Of a stretch of 11,907 nt of DNA, positions 1 to 7,279 are shown one piece after another. Below the pieces are notes generated by a model. That model was given only the letters and a program-made list of their open reading frames with translations, made no database searches and was not told the DNA's origin. Each line of letters opens with the position of its first letter. Within the stretch, counting starts at the first letter, position 1. A program made the position numbers and the translations under genes. The stretch is from Sphingomonadaceae bacterium. Its GTDB lineage: Bacteria > Pseudomonadota > Alphaproteobacteria > Sphingomonadales > Sphingomonadaceae. Location: contig JAFARM010000053.1 in NCBI GenBank assembly GCA_019245455.1, forward strand, positions 1 to 11,907, given 5' to 3'.

Positions 1-963
1 GAGAAGGTCGCGAGCCCCGAACGCCTGCGCTTGCTCCTGATCCTGACCGTCGTCGACATCCGCGCCGTCGGGCCCAACGTTTGGAACAACTGGAAGGCGC
101 AGCTTCTGCGCGACCTGTACGACGCCGCCGAGGAGGTGCTGCGCCTCGGCCATAAGCAGACCGGGCGGCAGGAACGCATCGCCGCCAAGCAGGCGACGCT
201 GGCGAAGGAGCTCGAGTGGCCGGCGGAAGAATTCGCCGCCTATGCCAGGCGCCACGCCGACGCCTATTGGATCGCCGAACAGGGCGACGTGTTGTTCCGG
301 AACGCCATCCTCGTCGAGCGCGCCGACGCCGCCCGCACCGCGCTCGCCATCGGCATGGAGGTCGATGCCGCCAGCGGTACGACGCTCGTCACCGTCTATG
401 CCGCCGACCACCCGGGCCTGTTCTACCGCATCGCCGGCGCAATCTCGCTTGGCGGCGCGAGCATCGTCGATGCGCGCATCCACACGACGCGCGACGGGCA
501 GGCGCTCGACAACTTCGTCGTCAGCGACCCCCTCGGCCGCCCCTTCGCCGAGCCCGAGCAGCTGGCACGGCTGAAGCGGATGATTGAGGACGTGCTGACC
601 GGCCGCGTCCGCCTCGCCGACCGCCTCGCCGCGCGGCCCCTCGCCCGGAGGCGCGCCGAGGCGTTCCGCGTCGAGCCCAACGTGCTGATCGATAACAAGG
701 CGTCGAACCGCTACACGGTGATCGAGGTCAACGCGCTCGACCGCCCGGCACTGTTGTGGTCGCTGACCCACGCGTTGTTCGCCGCGCGTCTGGCGATCCA
801 CTCGGCCCACATCGCCACCTATGGCGAGCGCGCGGTCGACGTCTTCTACCTGACCGACCTGACCGGCGCCAAGGTCGAGGATGCGGCGCGGCTGAAGGGC
901 ATCGAGAAGCGCCTCCTCGACCTCGCGACGACGCACCGCCCGGAGATGCTTGCGGCGGAGTGA
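1..963 (+). CDS. glnD: [Protein-PII] uridylyltransferase/uridylyl-removing enzyme, C-terminal part (5' truncated by window)
   Basis: The reading frame is open from base 1 and ends at TGA 961-963, giving the last 320 residues of a protein that is usually about 900 residues long. It begins in the stretch that follows the HD domain (conserved [15 protein letters not shown]), so the nucleotidyltransferase and most of the HD domain lie upstream of the window. Two ACT domains are visible: one beginning [19 protein letters not shown] (from about base 388) and one beginning [17 protein letters not shown] (from about base 715). In the known family, GlnD uridylylates and deuridylylates PII proteins according to glutamine, which the ACT domains sense. 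The likely substrate, GlnK with Tyr51, is encoded at 10307-10645. The identification is firm; only the N-terminal catalytic part cannot be inspected. Confidence 0.96.
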   Translation, partial: EKVASPERLRLLLILTVVDIRAVGPNVWNNWKAQLLRDLYDAAEEVLRLGHKQTGRQERIAAKQATLAKELEWPAEEFAAYARRHADAYWIAEQGDVLFRNAILVERADAARTALAIGMEVDAASGTTLVTVYAADHPGLFYRIAGAISLGGASIVDARIHTTRDGQALDNFVVSDPLGRPFAEPEQLARLKRMIEDVLTGRVRLADRLAARPLARRRAEAFRVEPNVLIDNKASNRYTVIEVNALDRPALLWSLTHALFAARLAIHSAHIATYGERAVDVFYLTDLTGAKVEDAARLKGIEKRLLDLATTHRPEMLAAE

Positions 964-1131
964 CCTCTCCTCTCCCGCTTGCGGGAGAGGCGGCTCGCGC
1001 GCCAGCGCGGCGGGTGAGGGTGTGCCTCAGGCTGGAAAGGCACCACGGTACCCCCTACCGCGACCCCACACCCTCACCCCGGGCCGCGCCTGCAGGCGCG
1101 TCTCTCGCCCTCTCCCGCAAGCGGGCGAGGG
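964..1131. repeat. Intergenic pair of inverted repeat copies with hairpins
   Basis: The gap between glnD and scpA holds two related copies in opposite orientation. The left copy has a perfect 10-bp stem at 969-978/981-990 (CCTCTCCCGC, TT, GCGGGAGAGG). The right copy has an 11-bp stem with one mismatch at 1108-1118/1121-1131. An inner perfect 13-bp inverted repeat pairs 1012-1024 (GGGTGAGGGTGTG) with 1067-1079, so the whole block can fold into one long cruciform-like structure of about 160 bases. This is the architecture of small non-coding dispersed repeats (REP/MITE-like) in alphaproteobacterial genomes. There is no T-run, so a role as an intrinsic terminator of glnD is possible but not shown. 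A reading frame fused to scpA crosses the block but is not convincing coding sequence. Confidence 0.8.
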
Positions 1132-1146
1132 AGGCTATAGCTCGTC

Positions 1147-1154
1147 GGGAGGAG
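1147..1154 (+). promoter_or_regulatory. Ribosome binding site that sets the scpA start
   Basis: GGGAGGAG lies 8 bases before ATG 1163. It supports the start at 1163 rather than upstream in-frame starts, which would place repeat DNA in the protein. The sequence downstream also begins with the usual N-terminus of the family. Confidence 0.7.
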
Positions 1155-1162
1155 CCGCGCGC

Positions 1163-3301
1163 ATGACCACCATCGACGACTGGGCGAAGCTGGCGGCGAA
1201 GGAGGTCAAGGGGCGTGACCTTACCTGGCACACGCCCGAAGGCATCGCGGTCAAGCCGCTCTACACCGCCGCCGACACCGCCGACCTCGACCCCGGCCTG
1301 CCCGGGTTCGCGCCGTTCACCCGGGGGGTGAAGGCGACCATGTACGCCGGGCGGCCGTGGACCATCCGCCAGTATGCGGGCTTCTCGACGGCCAAGGAGT
1401 CGAACGCCTTCTACCGCCGCAACCTCGCCGCCGGGCAGAAGGGATTGAGTGTCGCCTTCGACCTCGCCACCCACCGCGGCTATGACAGCGACCACCCGCG
1501 CGTGTCGGGCGACGTCGGCAAGGCGGGCGTTGCGATCGACTCGGTCGAGGACATGAAGATCCTGTTCGACGGCATCCCGCTCGATCAGATGTCGGTCTCG
1601 ATGACGATGAACGGCGCGGTGATCCCCACCCTCGCCTTCTTCATCGTCGCCGCCGAGGAGCAGGGGGTGCGGCCCGATCAGCTCGAAGGCACGATCCAAA
1701 ACGACATCCTGAAGGAGTTCATGGTCCGCAACACCTATGTCTATCCGCCCGAACCGTCGATGCGGATCGTCGCCGACATCATCGCCTTCACCGCGGCCAA
1801 GATGCCGAAGTTCAACTCGATCTCGATCAGCGGCTATCATATGCAGGAAGCCGGCGCGACGCAGCTGCAAGAGCTCGCGTTCACCTTGGCGGACGGCATG
1901 GAGTACGTCCGGGCCGCCATGGCCCGCGGGCTCGACGTCGACGCCTTCGCGCCGCGGCTGTCCTTCTTCTTTGCCATCGGCATGAACTTCTTCATGGAGG
2001 TGGCGAAGCTCCGCGCCGCGCGGACGCTGTGGAGTCGGATCATGGCCGGGTTCGGCGCCAAGGACCCGAAGTCGCTGATGCTCCGCACCCACTGCCAGAC
2101 GAGCGGCGTCAGCTTGCAGGAGCGCGACCCTTACAACAACGTCGTCCGCACGACCGTCGAGGCGCTGGCGGCCGTGCTCGGCGGCACGCAGTCGCTCCAC
2201 ACCAATGCCTTGGACGAGGCGATCGCCCTGCCGACCGACTTCTCGGCCCGCATCGCCCGCAATACGCAGTTGGTGCTGGCCGAGGAGACCGGCGTCACCC
2301 GCGTGGTCGATCCGCTGGGCGGCAGCTATTACGTCGAGGCGCTGACCGCCGAGCTGGTCGACAAGGCGTGGGCGATGATCGAGGAGATCGAGGCGCAGGG
2401 CGGCATGACCGCGGCGGTCGCCAGCGGCCGGCCGAAGATGGCGATTGAGGAAGCCGCCGCCGCCAAGCAGGCGGGCATCGACCGCGGCGAGACCGTCGTC
2501 GTCGGCGTCAACAAGTATCAACCGGCGGCCGAGGAGGAGATCCCGATCCTCGACGTCGACTCCGAGGCGGTGCGCGACGGCCAGATCGCCCTCCTCGCCG
2601 AGGTGCGGGCGAAGCGCGACGCTGGCGCGGCCGAGGCGGCGCTCGAAGCCCTGCGGCAGGGTGCGGCGTGCGACGCCAACCTGCTCGCGCTCGCCGTCGA
2701 CTGCGCCCGCGCGAGGTGCACGCTGGGCGAGATCAGCGCAGCGATGGAGGACGTGTTCGGCCGCCACGCGGCGGTGCAGCGGCTCGTCACCGGCGTCTAT
2801 GGCGCGGCCTATGGCGGCGATCCCGGTTATGGCCGCGTGCAGGAAGGGATCGCCGCCTTCGTCCGCCGGCGCGCGCGCAGACCGAAGGTCTTCATCGCCA
2901 AGATGGGACAGGACGGCCACGACCGCGGGGCGAAGGTCGTCGCCTCCGCCTACGCCGACCTCGGCTTCGAGGTGACGGTCGGCCCGCTGTTCCAGACGCC
3001 CGCCGAAGCCGCCGCCATGGCGATGGCCGAGGACGTCGACATCGTCGGCGCGTCGAGCCTCGCCGCCGGGCACAAGGCGCTGGTGCCGGCACTCATCGCC
3101 GCCCTGCGCGACGCCGGCCGCGCCGACATCCGCGTCGTCGCCGGCGGCGTCATCCCGGCGCAGGACTACGACTTCCTCCGCGCCGCCGGCGTCGCCGGCA
3201 TCTACGGGCCCGGCACCAACCTGGTCGAGGCCGCCGCCGACCTGCTCCGCCTGCTCGGCCACAACCTGCCGCCGGAGGGCCTCGATGAGGCGGCGGAATG
3301 A
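1163..3301 (+). CDS. scpA: Methylmalonyl-CoA mutase, adenosylcobalamin-dependent, single-chain form
   Basis: This 712-residue cytoplasmic enzyme interconverts (R)-methylmalonyl-CoA and succinyl-CoA, linking propionyl-CoA breakdown (odd-chain fatty acids, Val, Ile, Met) to the TCA cycle. The substrate-binding TIM barrel fills roughly residues 25-560. It contains [11 protein letters not shown] (residues 64-74; Tyr71 is probably the radical-shielding Tyr), [18 protein letters not shown] (95-112), a [15 protein letters not shown] stretch and [13 protein letters not shown]. The C-terminal B12-binding domain carries the DxHxxG motif as D584-G-H586-D-R-G589, with His586 expected to ligate cobalt. 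Length matches the usual single-polypeptide form. The start is set by the Shine-Dalgarno at 1147-1154. Its stop overlaps the start of the next gene by 4 bases (ATGA at 3298-3301). No meaB chaperone, epimerase or propionyl-CoA carboxylase gene is in the window. Confidence 0.96.
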   Translation: MTTIDDWAKLAAKEVKGRDLTWHTPEGIAVKPLYTAADTADLDPGLPGFAPFTRGVKATMYAGRPWTIRQYAGFSTAKESNAFYRRNLAAGQKGLSVAFDLATHRGYDSDHPRVSGDVGKAGVAIDSVEDMKILFDGIPLDQMSVSMTMNGAVIPTLAFFIVAAEEQGVRPDQLEGTIQNDILKEFMVRNTYVYPPEPSMRIVADIIAFTAAKMPKFNSISISGYHMQEAGATQLQELAFTLADGMEYVRAAMARGLDVDAFAPRLSFFFAIGMNFFMEVAKLRAARTLWSRIMAGFGAKDPKSLMLRTHCQTSGVSLQERDPYNNVVRTTVEALAAVLGGTQSLHTNALDEAIALPTDFSARIARNTQLVLAEETGVTRVVDPLGGSYYVEALTAELVDKAWAMIEEIEAQGGMTAAVASGRPKMAIEEAAAAKQAGIDRGETVVVGVNKYQPAAEEEIPILDVDSEAVRDGQIALLAEVRAKRDAGAAEAALEALRQGAACDANLLALAVDCARARCTLGEISAAMEDVFGRHAAVQRLVTGVYGAAYGGDPGYGRVQEGIAAFVRRRARRPKVFIAKMGQDGHDRGAKVVASAYADLGFEVTVGPLFQTPAEAAAMAMAEDVDIVGASSLAAGHKALVPALIAALRDAGRADIRVVAGGVIPAQDYDFLRAAGVAGIYGPGTNLVEAAADLLRLLGHNLPPEGLDEAAE

Positions 3302-4242
3302 CCGACCGTGACGGCCACCCGGCCGCGCCCCATCACCATCGCCGCCACTACCGGCACCGGCACCACGCCACGCCGCACGGTCCGGCCCACTTGCCGCCGC
3401 CGGCGCACCCGCGCGTCGCCGCCAGCACGCCGCCACCCGGCGAGTTCGCGCTCTGGTGGCACGAGGTCGAGGACGAGCTGAAGGCCGTCTACCTCGCCCA
3501 CGCCGGCCGCGCCACCGACCTGCTCCGCCGCTGGTTCGACCACGACGCGCCCGCGCCGGGGACCGCCTATGGCGTGCCGCCACCGGCACCGAAGGCGACC
3601 GGCCACCGGCTGGGCAATCTGTCGATGCAGCACGAGACCGGTCACTTTCCAGGTGAGGAAGCGGCTGCCGCGGCGACTGTCTCGGACGGCAAGGGCGATC
3701 CCGGCGGCAAGTCCTACGGGGCCTATCAGCTCAATTCGGCGCGAGCCAAGGGTGCCGTCGTCCTGACCTTCCTGCGCGAAGAGGGGGCTCGCTGGGCTCC
3801 GGGATTTGCTGGCACCGATCCGACGGTAGCCGGAGCGTTCGAGAGGGAATGGAAGCGGATCGCCGCCGCCGAGCCCGATGCCTTCTTCGCGGCGCAGCAC
3901 GACTTCATCAAACGCTCTCACTACGATCGCGTCGTCACCAAGGTGCTGAAGGAGGCCAAGATCGATATCGACAAGGGCGGCGACGCGGTTCGCGATGTCG
4001 TCTGGTCGATGTCCGTTCAGCACGGCGGCGCAGCCAAAATCGTCGAGACGGCCTTGGGCAAGGTGGCCGGTATGGGCCACATCGGCGAACGCGACTATGA
4101 CCGGACGCTGATTAATGCCCTGTACGACGCGCGCGAAGCCTATGTCATCAAGATCAAGCAGCCGGGGCTGGTCAAGCGCTACAAGAAGGAACGTGCCAAT
4201 GCTCTCAAGATGCTCGATGCTTCTGGCGCTGGCCACCCTTAG
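3298..4242 (+). CDS. Putative peptidoglycan hydrolase, VgrG3 C-terminal-like (muramidase) domain, His/Pro-rich N-terminus
   Basis: This 314-residue protein has no signal peptide or membrane segment. Residues 1-48 are His/Arg/Pro-rich and low complexity, residues 49-100 are unrecognised, and residues 108-290 resemble the stand-alone or C-terminal lytic domain of T6SS spike protein VgrG3. The matching pattern is H-E113-T-G, then [17 protein letters not shown] (131-147, with D134), FEREWKRIA (181-189), F-x2-QHDFI-x3-HYD (197-210), and [11 protein letters not shown] (234-244). In Vibrio VgrG3, as I recall, the catalytic residues are one Glu and one Asp about 15 residues apart. Here the candidates E113 and D134 are 21 apart, because of a small acidic/Ala-rich insertion. 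The start overlaps the scpA stop, so translation is probably coupled. The downstream gene encodes a lysozyme-inhibitor-like protein. GC content falls from about 80% (3301-3420) to about 58% (3901-4020, hand counts). It could also be a phage-type or housekeeping lysozyme; domain family fairly likely, role inferred. Confidence 0.68.
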   Translation: MTDRDGHPAAPHHHRRHYRHRHHATPHGPAHLPPPAHPRVAASTPPPGEFALWWHEVEDELKAVYLAHAGRATDLLRRWFDHDAPAPGTAYGVPPPAPKATGHRLGNLSMQHETGHFPGEEAAAAATVSDGKGDPGGKSYGAYQLNSARAKGAVVLTFLREEGARWAPGFAGTDPTVAGAFEREWKRIAAAEPDAFFAAQHDFIKRSHYDRVVTKVLKEAKIDIDKGGDAVRDVVWSMSVQHGGAAKIVETALGKVAGMGHIGERDYDRTLINALYDAREAYVIKIKQPGLVKRYKKERANALKMLDASGAGHP

Positions 4243-4585
4243 TGCAGCCGGCGCGGCTGCGGCCGCCCCGAAGGATCCCGTGCTCGACGCCTGCCTTGAC
4301 AAGGCGGACGGCGTTACCGTCGCGATGCACAACTGCTATGCTGCCGGCTTCCAGCGCGCCGACGCGCGGCTGAATGCTGTGTATCGACGAGCGCTGAAGG
4401 AGCTTGAGCCGCCGGTGCGGGCACGCCTCGTCGCAGCGCAGCGGGCGTGGGTGACGTTCCGTGACCTCGATTGCCGGGTCGCGGCGGAGCGCGAGGCGGG
4501 CGGGTCGATGGCCCCCCTCGCCATCGACGAGTGCGCAATCCGGCATACGCTGGTGCGGATCGACGACCTCAGCGACGGCAAGTGA
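4199..4585 (+). CDS. LprI/DUF1311-family exported protein, candidate lysozyme inhibitor or immunity protein
   Basis: This 128-residue protein starts at ATG 4199, preceded by AGAAGGA 8 bases upstream, inside the end of the hydrolase gene (44-base overlap in another frame). ATG 4217 is a possible alternative. Residues 1-23 form a Sec signal peptide (hydrophobic [11 protein letters not shown], then AAAAA before Pro24), so the mature protein should be periplasmic. The mature part has the DUF1311/LprI layout: four Cys (32, 46, 92, 112), a helical LNAVYRRAL segment (58-66), the signature AQRAWVTFRDLDCR (80-93) and C112-AIRHTLVRIDDL. LprI of Mycobacterium inhibits lysozyme; many relatives have no known function. 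Overlap with a muramidase-like gene suggests it protects the cell wall from that enzyme, but this is inference. Confidence 0.8.
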   Translation: MLSRCSMLLALATLSAAGAAAAAPKDPVLDACLDKADGVTVAMHNCYAAGFQRADARLNAVYRRALKELEPPVRARLVAAQRAWVTFRDLDCRVAAEREAGGSMAPLAIDECAIRHTLVRIDDLSDGK

Positions 4586-4592
4586 GCCCTCC

Positions 4593-5489
4593 ATGTCCGT
4601 TCTCCATACCCTCACCGGCCACGTCCGCGATCTCGGTGGCTTCTCCGTCGCGCGCGTCCTGCCGCAGGCAGCGCTGCGCCACGTCGGGCCGTTCGTCTTC
4701 TTCGACCATCTCGGTCCCGCCGACTTCGCGCCGGGCCAGGGCATCGACGTGCGACCACACCCGCATATCGGGCTGGCGACGGTCACGTACCTGTTCGAAG
4801 GAAGCCTCGGCCACCGCGACAGCCTCGGCACGGTCGTCGACATCGCGCCCGGCGCGGTCAACTGGATGACGGCAGGGCGCGGCATCGTCCATTCGGAGCG
4901 CACGCCGCCCGGCCCTCGTGCGACGGGGCAGCGAATGCACGGCATCCAGTCGTGGGTCGCGCTGCCCGACGATCACGCCGAGGCCGAGCCTGCCTTCGCC
5001 CACCACCCCGCCGACACGCTGCCGAGCATCACCTTCGGCGGGGCGAAGCGGACGCTGATCGCCGGCACCGCCTTCCACGCGACGTCGCCGGTCAACGCCT
5101 TGAGCCCGATGTTCTACATCGACATCGAGGCGGAAGCCGGCGCGTCGGTGGCGCTGCCCGGCGAGCACGAGGAGCGCGCTGTGTATGTCGTGTCCGGCGC
5201 GATCGAACTCCACGGGACACGCTACGAGCGCGGCACGATGGTCGTCGTCGCGCCGGGCGGCGAAGTCGCCCTCACCACGCCCGAGCCGACCCGCGCGATG
5301 CTGCTCGGCGGGGCGAGCGTCGGGCCGCGCCACATCGAATGGAACTTCGTCAGCGGCTCGCGCGAGCGGATCGAGGCGGCCAAGGCCGACTGGGTCGCGG
5401 GCCGCTTCCCGCGCGTGCCCGGCGAACACGAGTTCATCCCGCTCCCCGGCAGCCCGGCGGCGGTGGCGGAGGGGACGCCGACGAGCTGA
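4593..5489 (+). CDS. Pirin family protein (metal-binding bicupin)
   Basis: This is a 298-residue soluble protein of usual pirin length. The N-terminal cupin carries the metal-binding set H56-P-H58 within VRPHPHIGLATVTYLFEG, and H100-S-E102 within GRGIVHSERTP; the GSLGHRDSLG segment between them is also characteristic. The second, degenerate cupin begins at about residue 175, with the pirin C-terminal region up to about 280. Bacterial pirins bind Fe or Zn. Some (E. coli YhhW) show quercetin 2,3-dioxygenase activity, while others act as regulators or redox sensors; the physiological substrate here is unknown. It starts 7 bases after the LprI-like gene, so it is probably cotranscribed with it, although its function gives no clear link. 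Confidence 0.92.
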   Translation: MSVLHTLTGHVRDLGGFSVARVLPQAALRHVGPFVFFDHLGPADFAPGQGIDVRPHPHIGLATVTYLFEGSLGHRDSLGTVVDIAPGAVNWMTAGRGIVHSERTPPGPRATGQRMHGIQSWVALPDDHAEAEPAFAHHPADTLPSITFGGAKRTLIAGTAFHATSPVNALSPMFYIDIEAEAGASVALPGEHEERAVYVVSGAIELHGTRYERGTMVVVAPGGEVALTTPEPTRAMLLGGASVGPRHIEWNFVSGSRERIEAAKADWVAGRFPRVPGEHEFIPLPGSPAAVAEGTPTS

Positions 5490-5577
5490 GGCGCGGGGGA
5501 CGCCCACGGTCTCTCCGCCGCCGCCCCCCCGGCGCGCGGACTTCCACCGCTCGGCCGTCCGCGATAAGACGGTGGCC

Positions 5578-6021
5578 ATGTTCGTCCCCCTGACCGACAC
5601 CGTCGCCGTCGCCGGCCAGCTCGCCCCGGCCGACCTCGCCGTCGCCGCGGCCGCCGGGTACACGACCGTCGTCAACAACCGCCCCGACGGCGAGGAGCCG
5701 GGCCAACCGGCGGGTGCCGATATGCGGGCCGCAGCCGAGGCGGCGGGACTCGGCTATGCCGCCATCCCCATCGGACACGCCGGGCTCGGCATGGCCGAGG
5801 TCGCGGCGATGGTCGCCGTGCTCGACCGCGCCGGGGGGCCGGTGCTCGCCTTCTGCCGCTCGGGCACGCGCTCGGCCAACCTATGGGCGCTGGCCGAGGC
5901 GCACCGCGGCGGCGAAACGGAGACGATCATCACCGCCTGCGCGCGCGGACGCTATGACGTGTCGGGCCTTCGCCCGGTGCTGATGCGGCTCGCGGCGGGG
6001 CACGGCGGCGCGTCGGCATGA
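5578..6021 (+). CDS. TIGR01244/DUF442 family sulfur transferase or phosphatase-like protein
   Basis: This 147-residue cytoplasmic protein has a rhodanese/dual-specificity-phosphatase fold. The N-terminal VPLTDTVAVAGQLAPADL and TVVNNRPDGEEPGQPAG (residues 31-46) are hallmarks of the family, and the active-site loop is C93-R-S-G-T-R98 in FCRSGTRSANLWA. The loop is one residue shorter than the CX5R loop of phosphatases and matches rhodanese loop length, which favours persulfide chemistry over dephosphorylation. Related domains occur fused to beta-lactamase-fold persulfide dioxygenases (Blh in the sulfide-responsive system), but none is adjacent here. The Shine-Dalgarno is weak (GGTGG close to ATG 5578). 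The 88-base gap after the pirin may hold its own promoter, but I see no clear consensus. Its stop overlaps the next start (ATGA at 6018). Confidence 0.88.
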   Translation: MFVPLTDTVAVAGQLAPADLAVAAAAGYTTVVNNRPDGEEPGQPAGADMRAAAEAAGLGYAAIPIGHAGLGMAEVAAMVAVLDRAGGPVLAFCRSGTRSANLWALAEAHRGGETETIITACARGRYDVSGLRPVLMRLAAGHGGASA

Positions 6022-6263
6022 TCTTCACCTCGATCATCGGCATTCTGACGCTGGTCCTGCTCGCCCGCGCACTCGGCTTCGGCCGCAACCCCGCGCTCGA
6101 CGAGGCGACGGCGCGCGAGCAGGCGGAGGCGGCGCTGCCCGGCTTCGTCGCCGCGCGGGCCGAGGTCGACGAGGCCACCCGCACCGCCCGCGTCACCGGC
6201 CGCGACGGGCGCGTGGCGACGGTGCTGCCTCACGGCGACCGCTGGGTAGTCCGCGCGGCATGA
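6018..6263 (+). CDS. Small membrane-anchored protein of unknown function
   Basis: This 81-residue protein is not a family I recognise. It has one N-terminal hydrophobic segment (about residues 2-20, IFTSIIGILTLVLLARALGF), then an Ala/Glu-rich helix (28-42) and a short beta-rich end (TRTARVTGRDGRVATVLPHGDRWVVRA), suggesting a single-pass anchor with a small folded tail. Its start overlaps the stop of the TIGR01244 gene and its stop overlaps the start of the sterol desaturase gene, each by ATGA. That double coupling, and high third-position GC, support it as real. The tail slightly recalls short PepSY-like beta-hairpins, but not enough to assign it. Confidence 0.75.
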   Translation: MIFTSIIGILTLVLLARALGFGRNPALDEATAREQAEAALPGFVAARAEVDEATRTARVTGRDGRVATVLPHGDRWVVRAA

Positions 6264-7147
6264 CGCTCCCCGATCCGGTATCGATGGCGACGCCGGCATT
6301 TATCGCACTGGTGATGGTCGAGATGGTCGCCGTCCGCCTCGGTGCGCGCGGCGACTATGACTGGCGCGACGCCTTCACCTCGCTGACGATGGGGTTCGGC
6401 TCGACCATCGCCGCGATCCTGTTCGGCGGCACGATCGTCGCGGCGTACGAGGCGGCGGCGCGCCTCCACCTGTTCGACATCCCGATCACCTGGTGGTCGG
6501 GCGTGCTGTGCTTCGTCGTCGACGACCTCGCCTATTATGCCTTCCACCGCAGCGCGCACCGCGTCCGCTGGTTCTGGGCGAGCCACGTCATCCACCATTC
6601 GAGCCAGCACTATAACCTGACGACGGCGCTGCGGCAGACGTGGACGGGCTTCTGGTCGCTGTCCTTCGCCTTCCGCCTGCCGCTGCTGCTGATCGGCTTC
6701 GACGTGCGGCTGGTGCTGTTCGTGGCCGGGCTCAACCTGATCTACCAGTTCTGGATCCACACCGAGACGGTCGGCCGCCTGCCCGCGCCGCTCGAGTGGC
6801 TACTCAACACGCCGTCGCACCACCGCGTCCACCACGGCAGCAACCCGCGCTACCTCGACCGCAACTATGGCGGCGTGTTCATCGTCTGGGACCGGCTGTT
6901 CGGCACCTTCGAACCCGAGGAGGAGCCGGTGCGCTACGGCCTCGTCCACAACATCGCCAGCTTCAATCCCGTGGTCACGGCGACGCACGAGTGGGTGGCG
7001 ATCGGCCGCGACCTGTGGCGGGCGCGGACGTGGCGCGGACGTTGGATGGCGCTGCTCGGCCCGCCGGGCTGGCGCGAGGACGGGCGGGGTAGCACAGCCG
7101 ACGACATCCGCGCGGCGTGGGCGGCGAAGGGCGCGCCGGCGGAGTAG
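6260..7147 (+). CDS. Sterol desaturase/fatty acid hydroxylase family membrane protein
   Basis: This 295-residue inner-membrane di-iron enzyme has the eight-histidine set of the fatty acid hydroxylase superfamily: H96-RSA-H100, H109-VI-H112-H113, H167, and H188-RV-H191-H192 (HHRVHHGSN), followed by the typical DRNYGGVFIVWDRLFGTFE. Hydrophobic segments lie at about 10-27, 45-65, 78-93 and 130-165, with the metal site on the cytoplasmic side. Members hydroxylate or desaturate sterols, carotenoids, fatty acids or sphingolipids. A lipid substrate such as a sphingolipid or ornithine lipid is plausible here, but nothing in the window identifies it. Its start overlaps the stop of the small upstream gene (ATGA at 6260), so it is the last gene of the rightward block. 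A hairpin-rich repeat follows directly. Confidence 0.92.
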   Translation: MTLPDPVSMATPAFIALVMVEMVAVRLGARGDYDWRDAFTSLTMGFGSTIAAILFGGTIVAAYEAAARLHLFDIPITWWSGVLCFVVDDLAYYAFHRSAHRVRWFWASHVIHHSSQHYNLTTALRQTWTGFWSLSFAFRLPLLLIGFDVRLVLFVAGLNLIYQFWIHTETVGRLPAPLEWLLNTPSHHRVHHGSNPRYLDRNYGGVFIVWDRLFGTFEPEEEPVRYGLVHNIASFNPVVTATHEWVAIGRDLWRARTWRGRWMALLGPPGWREDGRGSTADDIRAAWAAKGAPAE

Positions 7148-7150
7148 GTG

Positions 7151-7276
7151 CCTCCCCTCCCATTCAGGGGAGGGGCGAGAGACGGGCGAAGCCCGGATCC
7201 GGCGGTGGGGCGATGCGGGAGGCTTTGGTCAGCCGCTGACTTCCCCACCCCCGGCCCCTCCCCTGAAGGGGAGGGG
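7151..7276. repeat. Inverted-repeat block between convergent genes; candidate bidirectional terminator
   Basis: The block starts 4 bases after the sterol desaturase stop and ends 4 bases before the stop of the leftward methyltransferase. It has an 8-bp stem at 7151-7158/7166-7173 (CCTCCCCT/AGGGGAGG), an inner pair GGTGGGG 7204-7210 with CCCCACC 7243-7249, and a perfect 9-bp stem with TGAA loop at 7255-7263/7268-7276 (CCCCTCCCC/GGGGAGGGG). The layout parallels the repeat at 964-1131: an outer hairpin on each side and an inner GGTG-type pairing. The sequence differs, so it is a second repeat family. Either strand could terminate here, but no T-run follows. Confidence 0.72.
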
Positions 7277-7279
7277 AGA

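Noticed and set aside
950..1162. In-frame 71-residue N-terminal extension of methylmalonyl-CoA mutase
   Set aside because: It is read through the intergenic repeat and is low-complexity; the Shine-Dalgarno at 1147-1154 and family length support ATG 1163.
1055..3589. Very long open frame on the minus strand opposite scpA
   Set aside because: It is an antisense shadow caused by high GC; the peptide is Arg/Gly/Asp-rich without domains, while the plus strand encodes a clear enzyme.
4199..4242. Frameshift joining the hydrolase and the LprI-like protein into one protein
   Set aside because: The second frame has its own Shine-Dalgarno, ATG and signal peptide, so overlap of two genes explains it better.
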